In this document: positions 42,827-52,436 of the stretch, piece by piece
How the letters are laid out: the number at the start of each line of letters is the position of its first letter
Position numbering within the stretch: the stretch's first letter is position 1
Assembly: GCF_050971785.1 (NCBI RefSeq)
Contig: NZ_JBPCCU010000011.1
Location: 186,001-250,000, forward strand
Direction of reading: 5' to 3'
DNA length: 64,000 nucleotides
Source: Actinomadura_E scrupuli
GTDB lineage: Bacteria > Actinomycetota > Actinomycetes > Streptosporangiales > Streptosporangiaceae
Made by a program: the position numbers and the translations under genes
Notes under the pieces: model-generated
What the model saw: only the letters and a program-made list of their open reading frames with translations
Told to the model about the DNA's origin: nothing
Database searches by the model: none

Positions 42827-43669
42827 GTGCCCAGCAGCCGCCCGTTCGTCAGCTTCACCACCGACTTCGGTGCCGCCTACACGGGCACGTGCGCGGGCGT
42901 CGTCCTCACGATCGCCCCCGACGCGAACGTGCTGGTGCTCAGCGACGAGGTCACCCAGTACTCGATCATCGAGGGCGCGATGCTGCTCCGCCAGGCGATC
43001 CCGTACCTGCCGGTCGGGGTGCAGGTGGGGATCGTGGACCCGGGAGTCGGCACCCGGCGCCACCCGGTGGCGGTGGCCACCGGCCGCGGCGACGTCCTGA
43101 TCGGGCCGGACAACGGGCTGCTGGCACCGGCGGCGGAGGCGCTCGGCGGCGTGGTGCGGGCGCACCGGCTGGCGAACCTGGCCTACCGGCTGCCGGCGGT
43201 GTCCGCCACGTTCCACGGCCGTGATCTGTTCGCCCCCGCCGCGGGGCATGTGGCCACCGGCGTCGACCTCGCCGACCTCGGCCCCGCGATCGACGCGCTG
43301 GTCCCGCTGGAGTGGCCCGCCCCCGTGGTGGGATCCGGTGCGCTGACCGTGAGCGTGCTCTACCCCGACGACTTCGGCAGCCTGATCCTGTCGGCGAGGG
43401 CCGCCGACCTTGAGGGCGCCCTCGGGCCGGTGCCGTACGGCACCCCGCTGGAGCTGACCTGGACCGGCCCCGGCGGGCCGCGGGCCGTACGGCTGCCGTA
43501 CGAGGAGACCTTCGGCAAGGTCCCGTTCGGCGAACCGCTGCTGTTCACCGACTCCTCCGGCTGGCTGGGCCTGGCGGTCAACCAGGGCTCCGCGGCGGCC
43601 AGGTTCGAGCTGGCCGGAGGCCAGTTGATCACTGTTCGTACTCCCGAGACCACGTCCGGCGGGCCCTGA
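42827..43669 (+). CDS. S-adenosylmethionine hydrolase (DUF62 / SAM hydroxide adenosyltransferase)
   Basis: A 280-residue trimeric-type enzyme that converts SAM with water to adenosine and methionine. Motifs: FVSFTTDFGAAYTG at the N-terminus, VQVGIVDPGVGTRRHPVAVA, LIGPDNGLLAPA, FHGRDLFAPAAGHVA. The Asp-Arg-His set known from the family is present (DPGVGTR and FHG). The usual second strand (DITH) reads SDEVTQ. It is not a fluorinase or chlorinase by these motifs. GTG start. Confidence 0.85.
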   Translation: MPSSRPFVSFTTDFGAAYTGTCAGVVLTIAPDANVLVLSDEVTQYSIIEGAMLLRQAIPYLPVGVQVGIVDPGVGTRRHPVAVATGRGDVLIGPDNGLLAPAAEALGGVVRAHRLANLAYRLPAVSATFHGRDLFAPAAGHVATGVDLADLGPAIDALVPLEWPAPVVGSGALTVSVLYPDDFGSLILSARAADLEGALGPVPYGTPLELTWTGPGGPRAVRLPYEETFGKVPFGEPLLFTDSSGWLGLAVNQGSAAARFELAGGQLITVRTPETTSGGP

Positions 43670-43822
43670 CATCTCGACCCGCGCCGCGCGTGCCTCCCGC
43701 ACCGGCACGGGCCGTGAGATCGCCCGGATGTCAGCGAGACGACAGATTTTGTCAGCCGGGCACCGGCTCGGGCGTTCTGAGCCGTCTTCAACTGATAGAA
43801 CGTTGACAGCATCGGGGGGCCG

Positions 43823-44533
43823 GTGAAAGCATCACCGAAAATGACCAACCGGTCACAATCGGAGATGAAAGCGAAGAGTTCTGTGCCTACCTCGACCTGG
43901 TTCCGGCTGGACGACGCCAAGCGTCAGCGGGTGCTGCAGGCCGCGATGCAGGAGTTCGGCGAGCACGGCTACTCCACCGGCAGCCTGAACACCATCGCCC
44001 GCGAAGCGGAGATCGCCAAGGGCTCGCTGTTCCAGTACTTCGCCGACAAGCAGGAGTTCTTCGCCCACGTCTGCGACGAGGCCTCGCGGCGGATCCGGGC
44101 GGACATGGAACGGCGGATCGCCGCGCTCGACCTGGACCAGACCTTCACCGACTGGCTGACCGAGGTCTGCTTCGCCTGGTCGGAGTACTTCGCCGACCAC
44201 CCGCTCGAGCGGTCCGTCACCGCCGCCACCAACCTCGAGATCGACAACGTGGTGCGCGCGGTGGTCCGCGCGACCGCCGAGCTGCACTACGTCGAAGTGA
44301 TCCGCCCGCTGATCCAGATGTGGCGGGACCGGGACGCGATCCGGCCCGACGCCGACGACGACGTCCTGCTGTCCCTGCTGCTCATCCTGCTGCCGCATCT
44401 CGCCTTGGCGCCCTACTACGACGGCCTGGACCCGGTGTTCGGCCTGCGCGGCCGCACCCCCGAAGAGCAGCGGCCGATCATCCGCCGGATCCTCTCCGGG
44501 CTGGCCCCGGTCTTCCAGCCCGTCACGTCCTAG
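43823..44533 (+). CDS. TetR family transcriptional regulator
   Basis: A 236-residue TetR regulator with HTH SLNTIAREAEIAKGSLFQYFADKQEFFAHV. The GTG at 43823 follows GGGGGGC; ATG 43841 or 43865 are alternatives. Its promoter region has TCAAC (43788-43792) and GTTGA (43802-43806) as an inverted repeat. It stands alone; the target may be itself. Confidence 0.85.
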   Translation: MKASPKMTNRSQSEMKAKSSVPTSTWFRLDDAKRQRVLQAAMQEFGEHGYSTGSLNTIAREAEIAKGSLFQYFADKQEFFAHVCDEASRRIRADMERRIAALDLDQTFTDWLTEVCFAWSEYFADHPLERSVTAATNLEIDNVVRAVVRATAELHYVEVIRPLIQMWRDRDAIRPDADDDVLLSLLLILLPHLALAPYYDGLDPVFGLRGRTPEEQRPIIRRILSGLAPVFQPVTS

Positions 44534-44627
44534 CCACCTGGCCGCCGACCATGCGGGCGGCATCCCGCCCTCGGCCCACCGCGCCCTCCAGCGACGGCGG
44601 CACCGGCGCGGCAGGCACCGGCGCCGG

Positions 44628-45632
44628 TCACGGTGAGTTGAGCAGGCCGGCGAGGACGTCGTCGAGGGTGGCCACGCCGATCGCGCGTCCGTCGTCGCTC
44701 CCCGAGATCACGGCGGCGACCTGGGCACGGCTGCGGCGCATCATGGCCAGCACGTCGGCCAGGGTCGTGGTCGGCGGCACCCGGGGAATGGCCCGGACCG
44801 GGAGCGGATGGCCGGGCGGGTGGCCGTTGAGCGCGTCGAGGATGTGGAGGTAGCCGAGGAGCTCGCCCTTGTCGCTCATCACGGGGAACCGCGAGTGCCC
44901 GTACCGTCCCGCGTACTCCTGCAGGGCGGCCGGGGTGGTGTCCGGGCCGACGCTGACGACCCGCTCCATCGGCACCATCACCCCGCTGACCGGCCGCGCG
45001 TGCAGCGACAACGTGGCGATCATCCGCTCGTGCTCACCCGCGTCCAGCAGCCGGTGCTCACGCGACTCGTCGATGAGGGCGGGCAGCTCGTCCGGGGTGT
45101 AGACGGTCTGCGCCTCGGCCGTGACGGGCAGCCGCAGCAGCCGCAGCGCCAGGGTGGACAGCGCCCTGATGCATACCAGCAGCGGCCGCGTCATCCGGGC
45201 GAACACCAGCAGCGGCGGCACCAGCCACAGCGCCGCCTTGTCCGGGGCGGCGAGCGCGAGGTTCTTGGGCACCATCTCGCCGATCAGGATGTGCCCCGAC
45301 ACGACGATCAGCAGCGCCACCACCAGCGCCACCGGATGGGTGAGGCCCGCCGGCACGTGCGCGGTGTGGAACACCGACTGCAGGCCCGCGGCGATGGTCG
45401 GCTCGGCCAGCGCCCCCAGGGCGAGCGAGGCCAGCGTCACACCCAGCTGCGCGGCGGCGAGCATGGTCGGCACCTCGTCCATCCCGGCAAGCACCGCGCG
45501 GGCCCGTCTGGAGGTGCCCGCCAGCGGCTCGATCTGGGTACGGCGCGCGGCGATGAGCGCGAACTCGGCACCGACGAAGAACCCGTTGATCGCGAGCAGC
45601 AGCGGGATGGCGGCCAGATTCAGGAGGTTCAC
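44628..45632 (-). CDS. CNNM/CorC-type membrane protein with CBS domains
   Basis: A 334-residue protein. Three or four hydrophobic helices in DUF21 (LLLAINGFFVGAEFALIAARRTQIEPL..., GHILIGEMVPKNLALAAP), then a CBS pair (VMVPMERVVSVGPDT, IGVATLDDVLAGLL). The C-terminal CorC_HlyC domain is absent, so it is shorter than its neighbour. GTG start. It may move divalent cations or modulate its partner at 45673-46974. Confidence 0.87.
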   Translation of the reverse strand: MNLLNLAAIPLLLAINGFFVGAEFALIAARRTQIEPLAGTSRRARAVLAGMDEVPTMLAAAQLGVTLASLALGALAEPTIAAGLQSVFHTAHVPAGLTHPVALVVALLIVVSGHILIGEMVPKNLALAAPDKAALWLVPPLLVFARMTRPLLVCIRALSTLALRLLRLPVTAEAQTVYTPDELPALIDESREHRLLDAGEHERMIATLSLHARPVSGVMVPMERVVSVGPDTTPAALQEYAGRYGHSRFPVMSDKGELLGYLHILDALNGHPPGHPLPVRAIPRVPPTTTLADVLAMMRRSRAQVAAVISGSDDGRAIGVATLDDVLAGLLNSP

Positions 45633-45672
45633 GATGCCGCCCGCCCGGCTCGCCGGCCGCGCCCGGAGGAGG

Positions 45673-46974
45673 TCATGACTGCTCCTCCATGGCCGGAGCG
45701 GTCAGCGTGACCTGCTCGATGCGGCGCCGCTCCACGACGGAGGCGGCCAGCCGCCAGCCGTCGACGTCGATCTCCTCACCGGCGGCAGGCAGGTGCCCCA
45801 GCCTGGCCAGCAGCAGTCCCGCCAGGGTCTCGTAGGGGCCCTCCGGCATGACGAAGCCGGTGCGCTCCTCCACCTCGTCGGGGCGCAGCCCGCCGGGCAC
45901 GACCGCGGACTCCCCGGGGGCCAGCAGGGTCGGGATCGGCTCGACCGACTCCTCGTCCGGCTGGTCGTACTCGTCGGCCATCTCACCGACCAGCTCCTCG
46001 GCCAGGTCCTCGGTGGTCACGATGCCGGCGAAGCCGCCGTACTCGTCGACCACGACGGCCAGCTCGGAGTGCGCCGCCCGCAGCCGTTCCAGGACCGTGG
46101 CCAGCAGCAGGGTCTCCGGCACCAGGACGGGCGGCCGGGCGATGTCGCGCACCGACGTGGTCGCCCGCTCCGCCGCCGGGACGGCGAAGGCGTCCGCCAC
46201 CACGCCCACCCCGATGATGTCGTCCATGTCCTCACCGTGGACGGGCACCCGGAGGTGGCCCGTCTCATCGGCGATCTCCAGCAGGACGGCCAGGCTCGAG
46301 GAGGCCTCCACGGTGGTGCAGTCGACCCGCGGGGTCATGGCCTCCTCCGCGGTCTTGTCGCCGAAGCGCAGCGCCCGCCGGAGCATCGCCGCGGTGCCCG
46401 GCGGCAGCGTCCCCGCCTCGGCGGACAGCCGGACGAGCAGGCCGAGCTCCTCCGCCGAGCGGGCGGAGGCCAGCTCGTCCTGCGGCTCCACGCCCAGCCG
46501 GTGCACGAGGTTGTTCGCGATCGCGTTGAACGCCCTGATCAGCGGGCCGAACACGACGGAGAACGCCCGTTGCGGGGGGATCGCGAACCTGGCCACGGTC
46601 AGCGGCTTGGCCAGCGCCGCGTTCTTGGGCACCAGCTCGCCCAGCACCATCTGCGCCACCGTGGCGATGGCCAGGGCCGCCACGACCGCCACGCTCTCGG
46701 GCAGCCAGGGGCTGAGCAGATGGGCCAGCGCCGGCTCAGTGATCATGCCGAGCAGCAGAGAAGTGATCGTGATGCCGAGCTGGGCGCCCGACAGCTGGAA
46801 GGACAGCTGGCGGACGGCCGCCAGGACCCCCTTGGCGCTCCGGTCCCCCGCGGCAGCCAGCCGCTGGACCTGCCCCCGGTCCACCGTGACCAGGGAGAAC
46901 TCTGCCGCGACGAAGACGCCGTTGGCCGCGATGAGCGCGACGGCCGCCGCTAAGAAGACGAAATCAAGGATCAT
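45673..46974 (-). CDS. CNNM/CorC-type membrane protein with CBS and CorC_HlyC domains
   Basis: A 433-residue protein with DUF21 membrane domain (VFVAAEFSLVTVDRGQVQRLA, VLGELVPKNAALAKPL), a CBS pair (AMTPRVDCTTVEASSS, VVVDEYGGFAGIVTTEDLAEELVGEM) and a C-terminal CorC_HlyC domain. Likely magnesium/cobalt homeostasis. It lies upstream of the shorter paralogue with a 40-base gap; the pair is probably co-transcribed. Confidence 0.9.
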   Translation of the reverse strand: MILDFVFLAAAVALIAANGVFVAAEFSLVTVDRGQVQRLAAAGDRSAKGVLAAVRQLSFQLSGAQLGITITSLLLGMITEPALAHLLSPWLPESVAVVAALAIATVAQMVLGELVPKNAALAKPLTVARFAIPPQRAFSVVFGPLIRAFNAIANNLVHRLGVEPQDELASARSAEELGLLVRLSAEAGTLPPGTAAMLRRALRFGDKTAEEAMTPRVDCTTVEASSSLAVLLEIADETGHLRVPVHGEDMDDIIGVGVVADAFAVPAAERATTSVRDIARPPVLVPETLLLATVLERLRAAHSELAVVVDEYGGFAGIVTTEDLAEELVGEMADEYDQPDEESVEPIPTLLAPGESAVVPGGLRPDEVEERTGFVMPEGPYETLAGLLLARLGHLPAAGEEIDVDGWRLAASVVERRRIEQVTLTAPAMEEQS

Positions 46975-47097
46975 CGCGCCATCTCCACGGGGAAGACGGC
47001 GCTGGTATCACTGGGGTCCATGGGTAAGGACGTCACTCCTGGCGTCAGCGTTGTACGGCTGGGCAAACGATCTCATGCCCGGAAGGCTCCCCGGCAC

Positions 47098-48342
47098 TCA
47101 GGTGGTGACCGGTGCGTCGAGCGCACTGCCCTTCACCCACTGCCTCCACGGCTTCTGGTAGTAGCCCCAGCCGTTGTCCCACCCCAGCTGGCGGCGAGTC
47201 CCCGTGATGACCACGACGTCCCCGCGGTACGCCCAGCCGAAGAACCACTCGGCGTTGGCGGCCGGGGAGCGGACGCAGCCGTGGCTGCAGTTCCGGTTTC
47301 CCAGGCAGGTGGGGTCGTCCATGTTCTGGTGGATGTACTCACCGCTGTTGGAGATACGGGTGGCGAAGGGCACTTTCTCGTCATAATAGCCGGGGTCGCC
47401 CTTCTTCTTGCCGGGAGCGACCATCCGTTCCAGCCTGCTCTTGGCCATCGTCAGGTGGACGCCGCTCGTGGTGAGCAGATGGTCGACACCGTCGGACTGC
47501 ACGTCGCCGCCGGAGCCGAGGCTGACCCCCCAGCTCCGGTAGACCTTGCCGTTCTTCTTCACCACCAGCCGGTGGGTCTTGGCGTTCACGGTGATGATGT
47601 GCGAGTCGCCGATGCGGAAGTTGTGGGTGACGTCGCCGGAGCCGTAGACACCGGCGCCGGACCTGACCCCGGCCAGATGGGCGGTGAAGGAGACCCGCTG
47701 GTCGGCGGGCCAGTAGCCGCCGTTCCGGGTCCGGAAGACGACCTGGCGGTCGTTGACCCAGAACCACGCGCCCACGGCGGGCTTGGCGGAGTGGATCTCC
47801 AGGGACCGTTCGACCGCGGCCTTGTCGCCGACCGCCCGGTTGAACAGCACGGTGATCGGCATGCCGACGCCCACCGTCTCGCCGCGCGCGGGCGTCACGT
47901 CGACGATCGTCAACGGAACCGCGGGCTTGAGCGTGCGGAACGCGCTGGTGACGGTGGTCGTCTTCCCTCCGGTGCCCACGGCGCTCGCGGACGTGCGGTA
48001 CGACGTCCCCGGCGTGAGGGTCCACTTCGATCGCCAGGTCAGGTGGTCCGCGGACATCTGCCCCGGCACGGCGGCGTTGCCGGCCCGCACCGTGACGTTC
48101 TGGAGCGTGCCACCTGCCGCCCTGACCACGACGCCCTGGTCGGGCCGGGCCTGCTGGGCACCGTTCCCGGGGGTGATGGTGACCTTCGGCGCGCCGTCGT
48201 CGCCGCCCTTGGAGGTGCCGCCCCCGCTCCCGCCACCGCCGGTACCGCCGCCCCCGCCGGAACACGCGGTCGTGACCGCGAGAAGCACAGCGGTCACCCC
48301 CGCCACAAGCCCCCGTCGCACCGCTCGACCCCCACGTTTCAC
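47098..48342 (-). CDS. L,D-transpeptidase lipoprotein (Ldt type)
   Basis: A 414-residue cell-wall enzyme making 3-3 crosslinks. A lipoprotein signal ends in VTTAC with a Gly-rich linker. Two immunoglobulin-like domains follow (residues about 55-250). The catalytic domain holds TSGVHLTMAKSRL and NCSHGCVRSP with the nucleophilic cysteine. ATG start. A tandem of Ig domains plus YkuD matches mycobacterial LdtMt2. Confidence 0.92.
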   Translation of the reverse strand: MKRGGRAVRRGLVAGVTAVLLAVTTACSGGGGGTGGGGSGGGTSKGGDDGAPKVTITPGNGAQQARPDQGVVVRAAGGTLQNVTVRAGNAAVPGQMSADHLTWRSKWTLTPGTSYRTSASAVGTGGKTTTVTSAFRTLKPAVPLTIVDVTPARGETVGVGMPITVLFNRAVGDKAAVERSLEIHSAKPAVGAWFWVNDRQVVFRTRNGGYWPADQRVSFTAHLAGVRSGAGVYGSGDVTHNFRIGDSHIITVNAKTHRLVVKKNGKVYRSWGVSLGSGGDVQSDGVDHLLTTSGVHLTMAKSRLERMVAPGKKKGDPGYYDEKVPFATRISNSGEYIHQNMDDPTCLGNRNCSHGCVRSPAANAEWFFGWAYRGDVVVITGTRRQLGWDNGWGYYQKPWRQWVKGSALDAPVTT

Positions 48343-48610
48343 TGGCAGACCAGGGTTATGACAGTACGACAGATGCCGTATTCGTTAGGACTTGTCAGGA
48401 TTTCCCCCACGGAGCCCGCCTGGCTCATCGCTATCGGGGGATTCTAGGTGGTCAGGGCCGGTTGGCGCCCCGGAGTCGCGATAGTGCCCGAGCCCCATCC
48501 GCGGCGCCGGCGTCCGGCGTCCGACGTCCGTCCGGCAGGATCGTCCGTACGGGGCCGCACCCGCGGAAACCCGTCCCTCAGCACCTCACCTCAGCACCTC
48601 AGGAGTGACC

Positions 48611-49048
48611 ATGCCCGAGGCCTCCGGCCCCGGCGATCCGGCCGGCGTCGATCTCGACCCGGCCCACGCGGGCGACTTCCTGCGGGCCGTCGGCCTGCAC
48701 TACGACGAGATCTCGGGCCAGGAGGTCCGGGCCCACCTCGAGGTCTCCGCGCAGCACCACACGCCGTGGGGCATCACGCACGGGGGGCTGTACGCGACCG
48801 TGATCGAGAGCGTCGCCAGCGTCGGCGCCTCCCACGCGGTCCGGGACGACGGCAGGTTCGCCGTGGGGGTCAACAACCAGACCGACTTCCTGCGCCCGTT
48901 CACGGCCGGCCGGCTCGACGTCCACGCGACCCCCGTCCAGCAGGGCAGGAACCTCCAGCTCTGGCTGGTGGAGATCAGTGGCCCCGCGGGGAAACTGATC
49001 GCCCGGGGCCAGGTGCGGCTGTTCAACCAGGCGCTGCCCGGTCACTGA
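48611..49048 (+). CDS. PaaI-type hot-dog thioesterase
   Basis: A 145-residue thioesterase: HHTPWGITHGGLYATVIESVASVGASHAV carries the HGG loop and the catalytic acidic residue, and VGVNNQTDFLRPFTAGRLDVHATPVQQGR is typical. It hydrolyses acyl-CoA thioesters. ATG 48611 has AGGAG at 6 bases; a GTG at 48605 is less likely. Confidence 0.87.
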   Translation: MPEASGPGDPAGVDLDPAHAGDFLRAVGLHYDEISGQEVRAHLEVSAQHHTPWGITHGGLYATVIESVASVGASHAVRDDGRFAVGVNNQTDFLRPFTAGRLDVHATPVQQGRNLQLWLVEISGPAGKLIARGQVRLFNQALPGH

Positions 49049-49105
49049 GCGATCGGGGCCGCGCCGGCCGAGGGCGGCGGCGTGCGTGCGCCTACGCTGG
49101 GGCGG

Positions 49106-50020
49106 ATGAACGAGCCCCCCATCCTGAGCTCCGGGCCCGGTGACGACGCGGAGGTCCCCGCGTTCTGGCGGGCGCTGGGGCTGCCCGGCCTGGTCGACGT
49201 GCACGTCCACTTCATGCCGCCCCGGCTGCTGGCCCGGGTCTGGGAGTACTTCGACGCGGCCGGGCCGCTGCTCGGCCGGGACTGGCCGATCCGCTACCGC
49301 TGGAGCGAGGAGGAGCGGCTGGCCCACCTCCGCGAGCTGGGCGTACGGGCGTTCACCGCGCTCGCCTATCCCCACAAGCCCGGCATGGCGGAGGCACTGA
49401 ACGCGTGGACTCTCGACTTCGCCCGGCGGATCCCGGAGTGCCTGCCCACGGCCACTCTCTTTCCGGAACCTGAGGCACCGGCCTACGTGCGCCGTGCCCT
49501 GGACGAGGGCGCCCGGGTCTTCAAGGTCCATCTGCAGGTCGGCGGGTTCGACCCGCGCCTGGACGTGCTCGACCCGGTGTGGGGGCTGCTGGCCGAGGCC
49601 GGCACCCCGGTCGTGGTGCACGCCGGCTCCGGGCCGGTGGCCAACGGCTTCACCGGGCCCGGGCCGTTCGGCGGCGTCCTGGCCCGGCACCCGCGGCTCA
49701 CCGCCGTGATCGCGCACCTGGGCGCGCCCGAATACGAGGGGTTCCTGGCGCTCGCCGACCGCTACGACCGCGTGCACCTGGACACCACGATGGCCTTCAC
49801 CGACTTCTCCGGCGGGCTCGGCGCCTTCCCGGCTCCGCTCCTGCCCCGGCTTCGTGATCTGGGCCTGGCCGGGCGGATCCTGCTCGGCACCGACTTCCCC
49901 AACATCCCCTACCCCTACGCCGAGCAGCTGTCGGCCCTCGCCGCCCTGGGCTTCGGCGGCCCCTGGCTCCGCGAGGTCTGCTGGCACGCCCCCGTACGCC
50001 TGGGTTTGGCGCCCCCCTGA
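49106..50020 (+). CDS. amidohydrolase family protein (ACMSD-like)
   Basis: A 304-residue TIM-barrel metal hydrolase or decarboxylase. The metal ligands are in LVDVHVHFMP (HxH), VVVHAGSG, VIAHLG and LGTDFPN. These match amidohydrolase family 2. ATG start at 49106. Substrate unknown. It sits after the thioesterase but with its own start signals. Confidence 0.82.
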   Translation: MNEPPILSSGPGDDAEVPAFWRALGLPGLVDVHVHFMPPRLLARVWEYFDAAGPLLGRDWPIRYRWSEEERLAHLRELGVRAFTALAYPHKPGMAEALNAWTLDFARRIPECLPTATLFPEPEAPAYVRRALDEGARVFKVHLQVGGFDPRLDVLDPVWGLLAEAGTPVVVHAGSGPVANGFTGPGPFGGVLARHPRLTAVIAHLGAPEYEGFLALADRYDRVHLDTTMAFTDFSGGLGAFPAPLLPRLRDLGLAGRILLGTDFPNIPYPYAEQLSALAALGFGGPWLREVCWHAPVRLGLAPP

Positions 50021-50095
50021 CCGGTCATGACGGGGGCGACAGGCGTCCGGCCGAAACGCCGGTCGTACGGTGGAACGGAGAGGGGGGAAGCGCCC

Positions 50096-50461
50096 ATGAC
50101 CGAACCCGAGGGCGGCTCCGCGAGGATCTTGGAGAGCAGCCTGCGTCTCGGCGCCGGGCTCGAGGAGAGTGACCGGCGCCGGGCCCTGGCGGCCCTGGCC
50201 ACCCTCGAGTCGCACCTGTCCCGGTGGGGGCCGGACCAGATCGAGCTGGAGGTGTCGGTCAAGGATCGTGGCGGGCCCGACCAGAAGGTCACGTTGCAGA
50301 TCTGGCCGGCGGGATGGCCGCATCTCGTGTCCGTCGCCCGCGACCGCGATCTCGACCACGCGCTCATCGAGGCGCGCAAGGAGCTGGTCCGCCAGATCGA
50401 GGACGAGAGATCGCGCCGCAAGCCCGTCAAGGGCCGGGCGTCGCACCATTCCACCGCCTGA
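50096..50461 (+). CDS. small RaiA/HPF-like protein (hypothetical)
   Basis: A 121-residue protein. ALAALATLESHLSRWGPDQIELEVSVKDRGGPDQKVTLQIWPAGWPHLVSVARDRDLDHALIEARKELVRQIEDERSRRK has the alternating helix-strand pattern and the helix resembling ribosome hibernation factors (AIDxAxdKLxrQL). This is a fold guess only. ATG start with GGGGGGAAG. Convergent with recQ. Confidence 0.55.
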   Translation: MTEPEGGSARILESSLRLGAGLEESDRRRALAALATLESHLSRWGPDQIELEVSVKDRGGPDQKVTLQIWPAGWPHLVSVARDRDLDHALIEARKELVRQIEDERSRRKPVKGRASHHSTA

Positions 50462-50506
50462 TCGCGGACGGCCCTCCGTACCCGGGCGCCGGATACGGGG
50501 GGCCGG

Positions 50507-52354
50507 TCAGGCCGGGGCGTTGCAGAGGCTCAGCAGCTGCTCGCCGTACTTCGCCAGCTTGTTCTCACCGACGCCGTTGACCTTGCTCAGCTCGGCCAGG
50601 GACGTCGGGGACTCGGCCGCGATCTGGCGCAGCGTCGCGTCGTGGAAGATCACGTACGCGGGCACGCCCTGCTCCTTGGCGGTGGCGGCACGCCAGGTGC
50701 GGAGCTGCTCGAACACCGCCACGGCGGCCTCCGGCAGCTCCACGGCGGCGGGACGGCCCTTGGCCGTCTTGGCGGCCTTCGGCGTCCGGGCCGCGCGTTC
50801 GGGCTCGCGCCGCATCATGACCTGGCGCTTGCGGCCCAGCACCTCGGCGCTGCCGTCGGTGAGCACCAGGGTGCCGTAGTCGCCCTCGACCGCCAGCAGC
50901 CCCTGGGCCAGCAGCTGCCGGACCACGCCGCGCCACTCGGTGTCGCGGAGCTCCGTGCCGATGCCGAACACCGTCAGCGAGTCGTGCTCGTGCTGGCTGA
51001 CCTTCGGCGTCTGCTTGCCGAGCAGGATGTCGATGACCTGGCCCGCGCCGAACTTCTGGTTGCGCTCGTTGCGCAGGCGGTAGACGGCCGACAGCAGCTT
51101 CTGGGCGGCGATCGTGCCGTCCCACGACTCCGGCGGGGACAGGCAGGTGTCGCAGTTGCCGCACGCGGTGCCGCGCTGGCCGAAGTAGGCGAGCAACTGC
51201 ACCCGGCGGCACTCGACCGTCTCGCACAGGGCCAGCATGGCGTCGAGGTGGATGCTCAGCCGGCGGCGGTGCGCGTCGTCGCCCTCGGAGGTGTCGATCA
51301 TCTTGCGCTGCTGCACGACGTCCTGGAGCCCGTACGCCAGCCAGGCGGTCGAGGGCAGGCCGTCGCGTCCGGCCCGGCCGGTCTCCTGGTAGTAGCCCTC
51401 GACGGACTTGGGCAGGTCGAGGTGGGCGACGAAGCGCACGTCCGGTTTGTCGATGCCCATGCCGAACGCGATGGTGGCGACCATGACGAGGCCGTCCTCA
51501 CGCAGGAAGCGCGCCTGGTTGGCGGCCCTGGTGCGCGCGTCCAGCCCCGCGTGGTACGGCAGCGCCTGGACGCCGTTGTCCACCAGGAAGTCGGCGATCT
51601 TCTCCACGGAGGCCCGGGAGAGGCAGTAGACGATGCCCGCGTCCCCGGGGTGCTCGGTGCGCAGCAGTTCCAGCAACTGCCGGCGCGGCTCGTTCTTCGG
51701 CACGATGCGGTACTGGATGTTCGGGCGGTCGAAGCTCGCGACGAAGTGCCGGGCCTCTTCGAGGTTGAGCCGGGTGGTGATCTCCGCGTGGGTGGCCTTG
51801 GTGGCGGTCGCGGTCAGCGCGATCCGGGGCACGTCGGGCCAGCGCTCGTGCAGCGTGGACAGGGCGAGGTAGTCGGGCCGGAAGTCGTGACCCCACTGGG
51901 CCACGCAGTGCGCCTCGTCGATGGCGAACAGCGAGATCTTGCCCCGGTCGAGCAGCCGCAGCGTCGACTCGACCCGCAGGCGTTCCGGCGCCAGATAGAG
52001 CAGGTCCAGCTCGCCGGCGAGGAACGCGGACTCGACCCGGCGGCGCTCGTCGGGGCCCTGGGTGGAGTTGAGGAACCCCGCCCGGGCGCCGAGGGCCGTC
52101 AGCGCGTCGACCTGGTCCTGCATGAGCGCGATCAGCGGCGAGATGACGACGCCGACGCCTTCCCGCACGAGCGCCGGGATCTGGTAGCACAGCGACTTGC
52201 CGCCACCGGTCGGCATGAGCACCAGGGCGTCCCGGCCATCGATGACATGATCGATGATCTCCTGCTGGCCTTCCCGGAACGAGTCGTAGCCGAAGACGCG
52301 GTGCAGCACCCGCAACGCGTCGCTCACCTCGGGACCGCTCTCGGGGGAAGCCAT
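50507..52354 (-). CDS. recQ: ATP-dependent DNA helicase RecQ
   Basis: A 615-residue helicase with full architecture: Walker A MPTGGGKSLCYQIP near residue 47, DEAH box IDEAHCVAQWGHDFRPDYLAL, helicase C-terminal motifs TIAFGMGIDKPDVRFVAHLDLP and YYQETGRAGRDGLPS, the zinc-binding ACGNCDTCLSPP, a winged-helix RQC, and a C-terminal HRDC domain (LKIAAESPTSL-type). DNA repair and restart. ATG start at 52354. Confidence 0.96.
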   Translation of the reverse strand: MASPESGPEVSDALRVLHRVFGYDSFREGQQEIIDHVIDGRDALVLMPTGGGKSLCYQIPALVREGVGVVISPLIALMQDQVDALTALGARAGFLNSTQGPDERRRVESAFLAGELDLLYLAPERLRVESTLRLLDRGKISLFAIDEAHCVAQWGHDFRPDYLALSTLHERWPDVPRIALTATATKATHAEITTRLNLEEARHFVASFDRPNIQYRIVPKNEPRRQLLELLRTEHPGDAGIVYCLSRASVEKIADFLVDNGVQALPYHAGLDARTRAANQARFLREDGLVMVATIAFGMGIDKPDVRFVAHLDLPKSVEGYYQETGRAGRDGLPSTAWLAYGLQDVVQQRKMIDTSEGDDAHRRRLSIHLDAMLALCETVECRRVQLLAYFGQRGTACGNCDTCLSPPESWDGTIAAQKLLSAVYRLRNERNQKFGAGQVIDILLGKQTPKVSQHEHDSLTVFGIGTELRDTEWRGVVRQLLAQGLLAVEGDYGTLVLTDGSAEVLGRKRQVMMRREPERAARTPKAAKTAKGRPAAVELPEAAVAVFEQLRTWRAATAKEQGVPAYVIFHDATLRQIAAESPTSLAELSKVNGVGENKLAKYGEQLLSLCNAPA

Positions 52355-52436
52355 CCGCGTATTCTACGAAGATCGTGGTGTGCTCGACGGCGAGTGCGGG
52401 CAATCGGTCCGCGTCTCCCCTCCCGCGGGAGGGCGC

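Noticed and set aside
42827..43669. Fluorinase or chlorinase
   Set aside because: The Asp-Arg-His set of water-activating SAM hydrolases is present; no halogenase-specific loop was seen.
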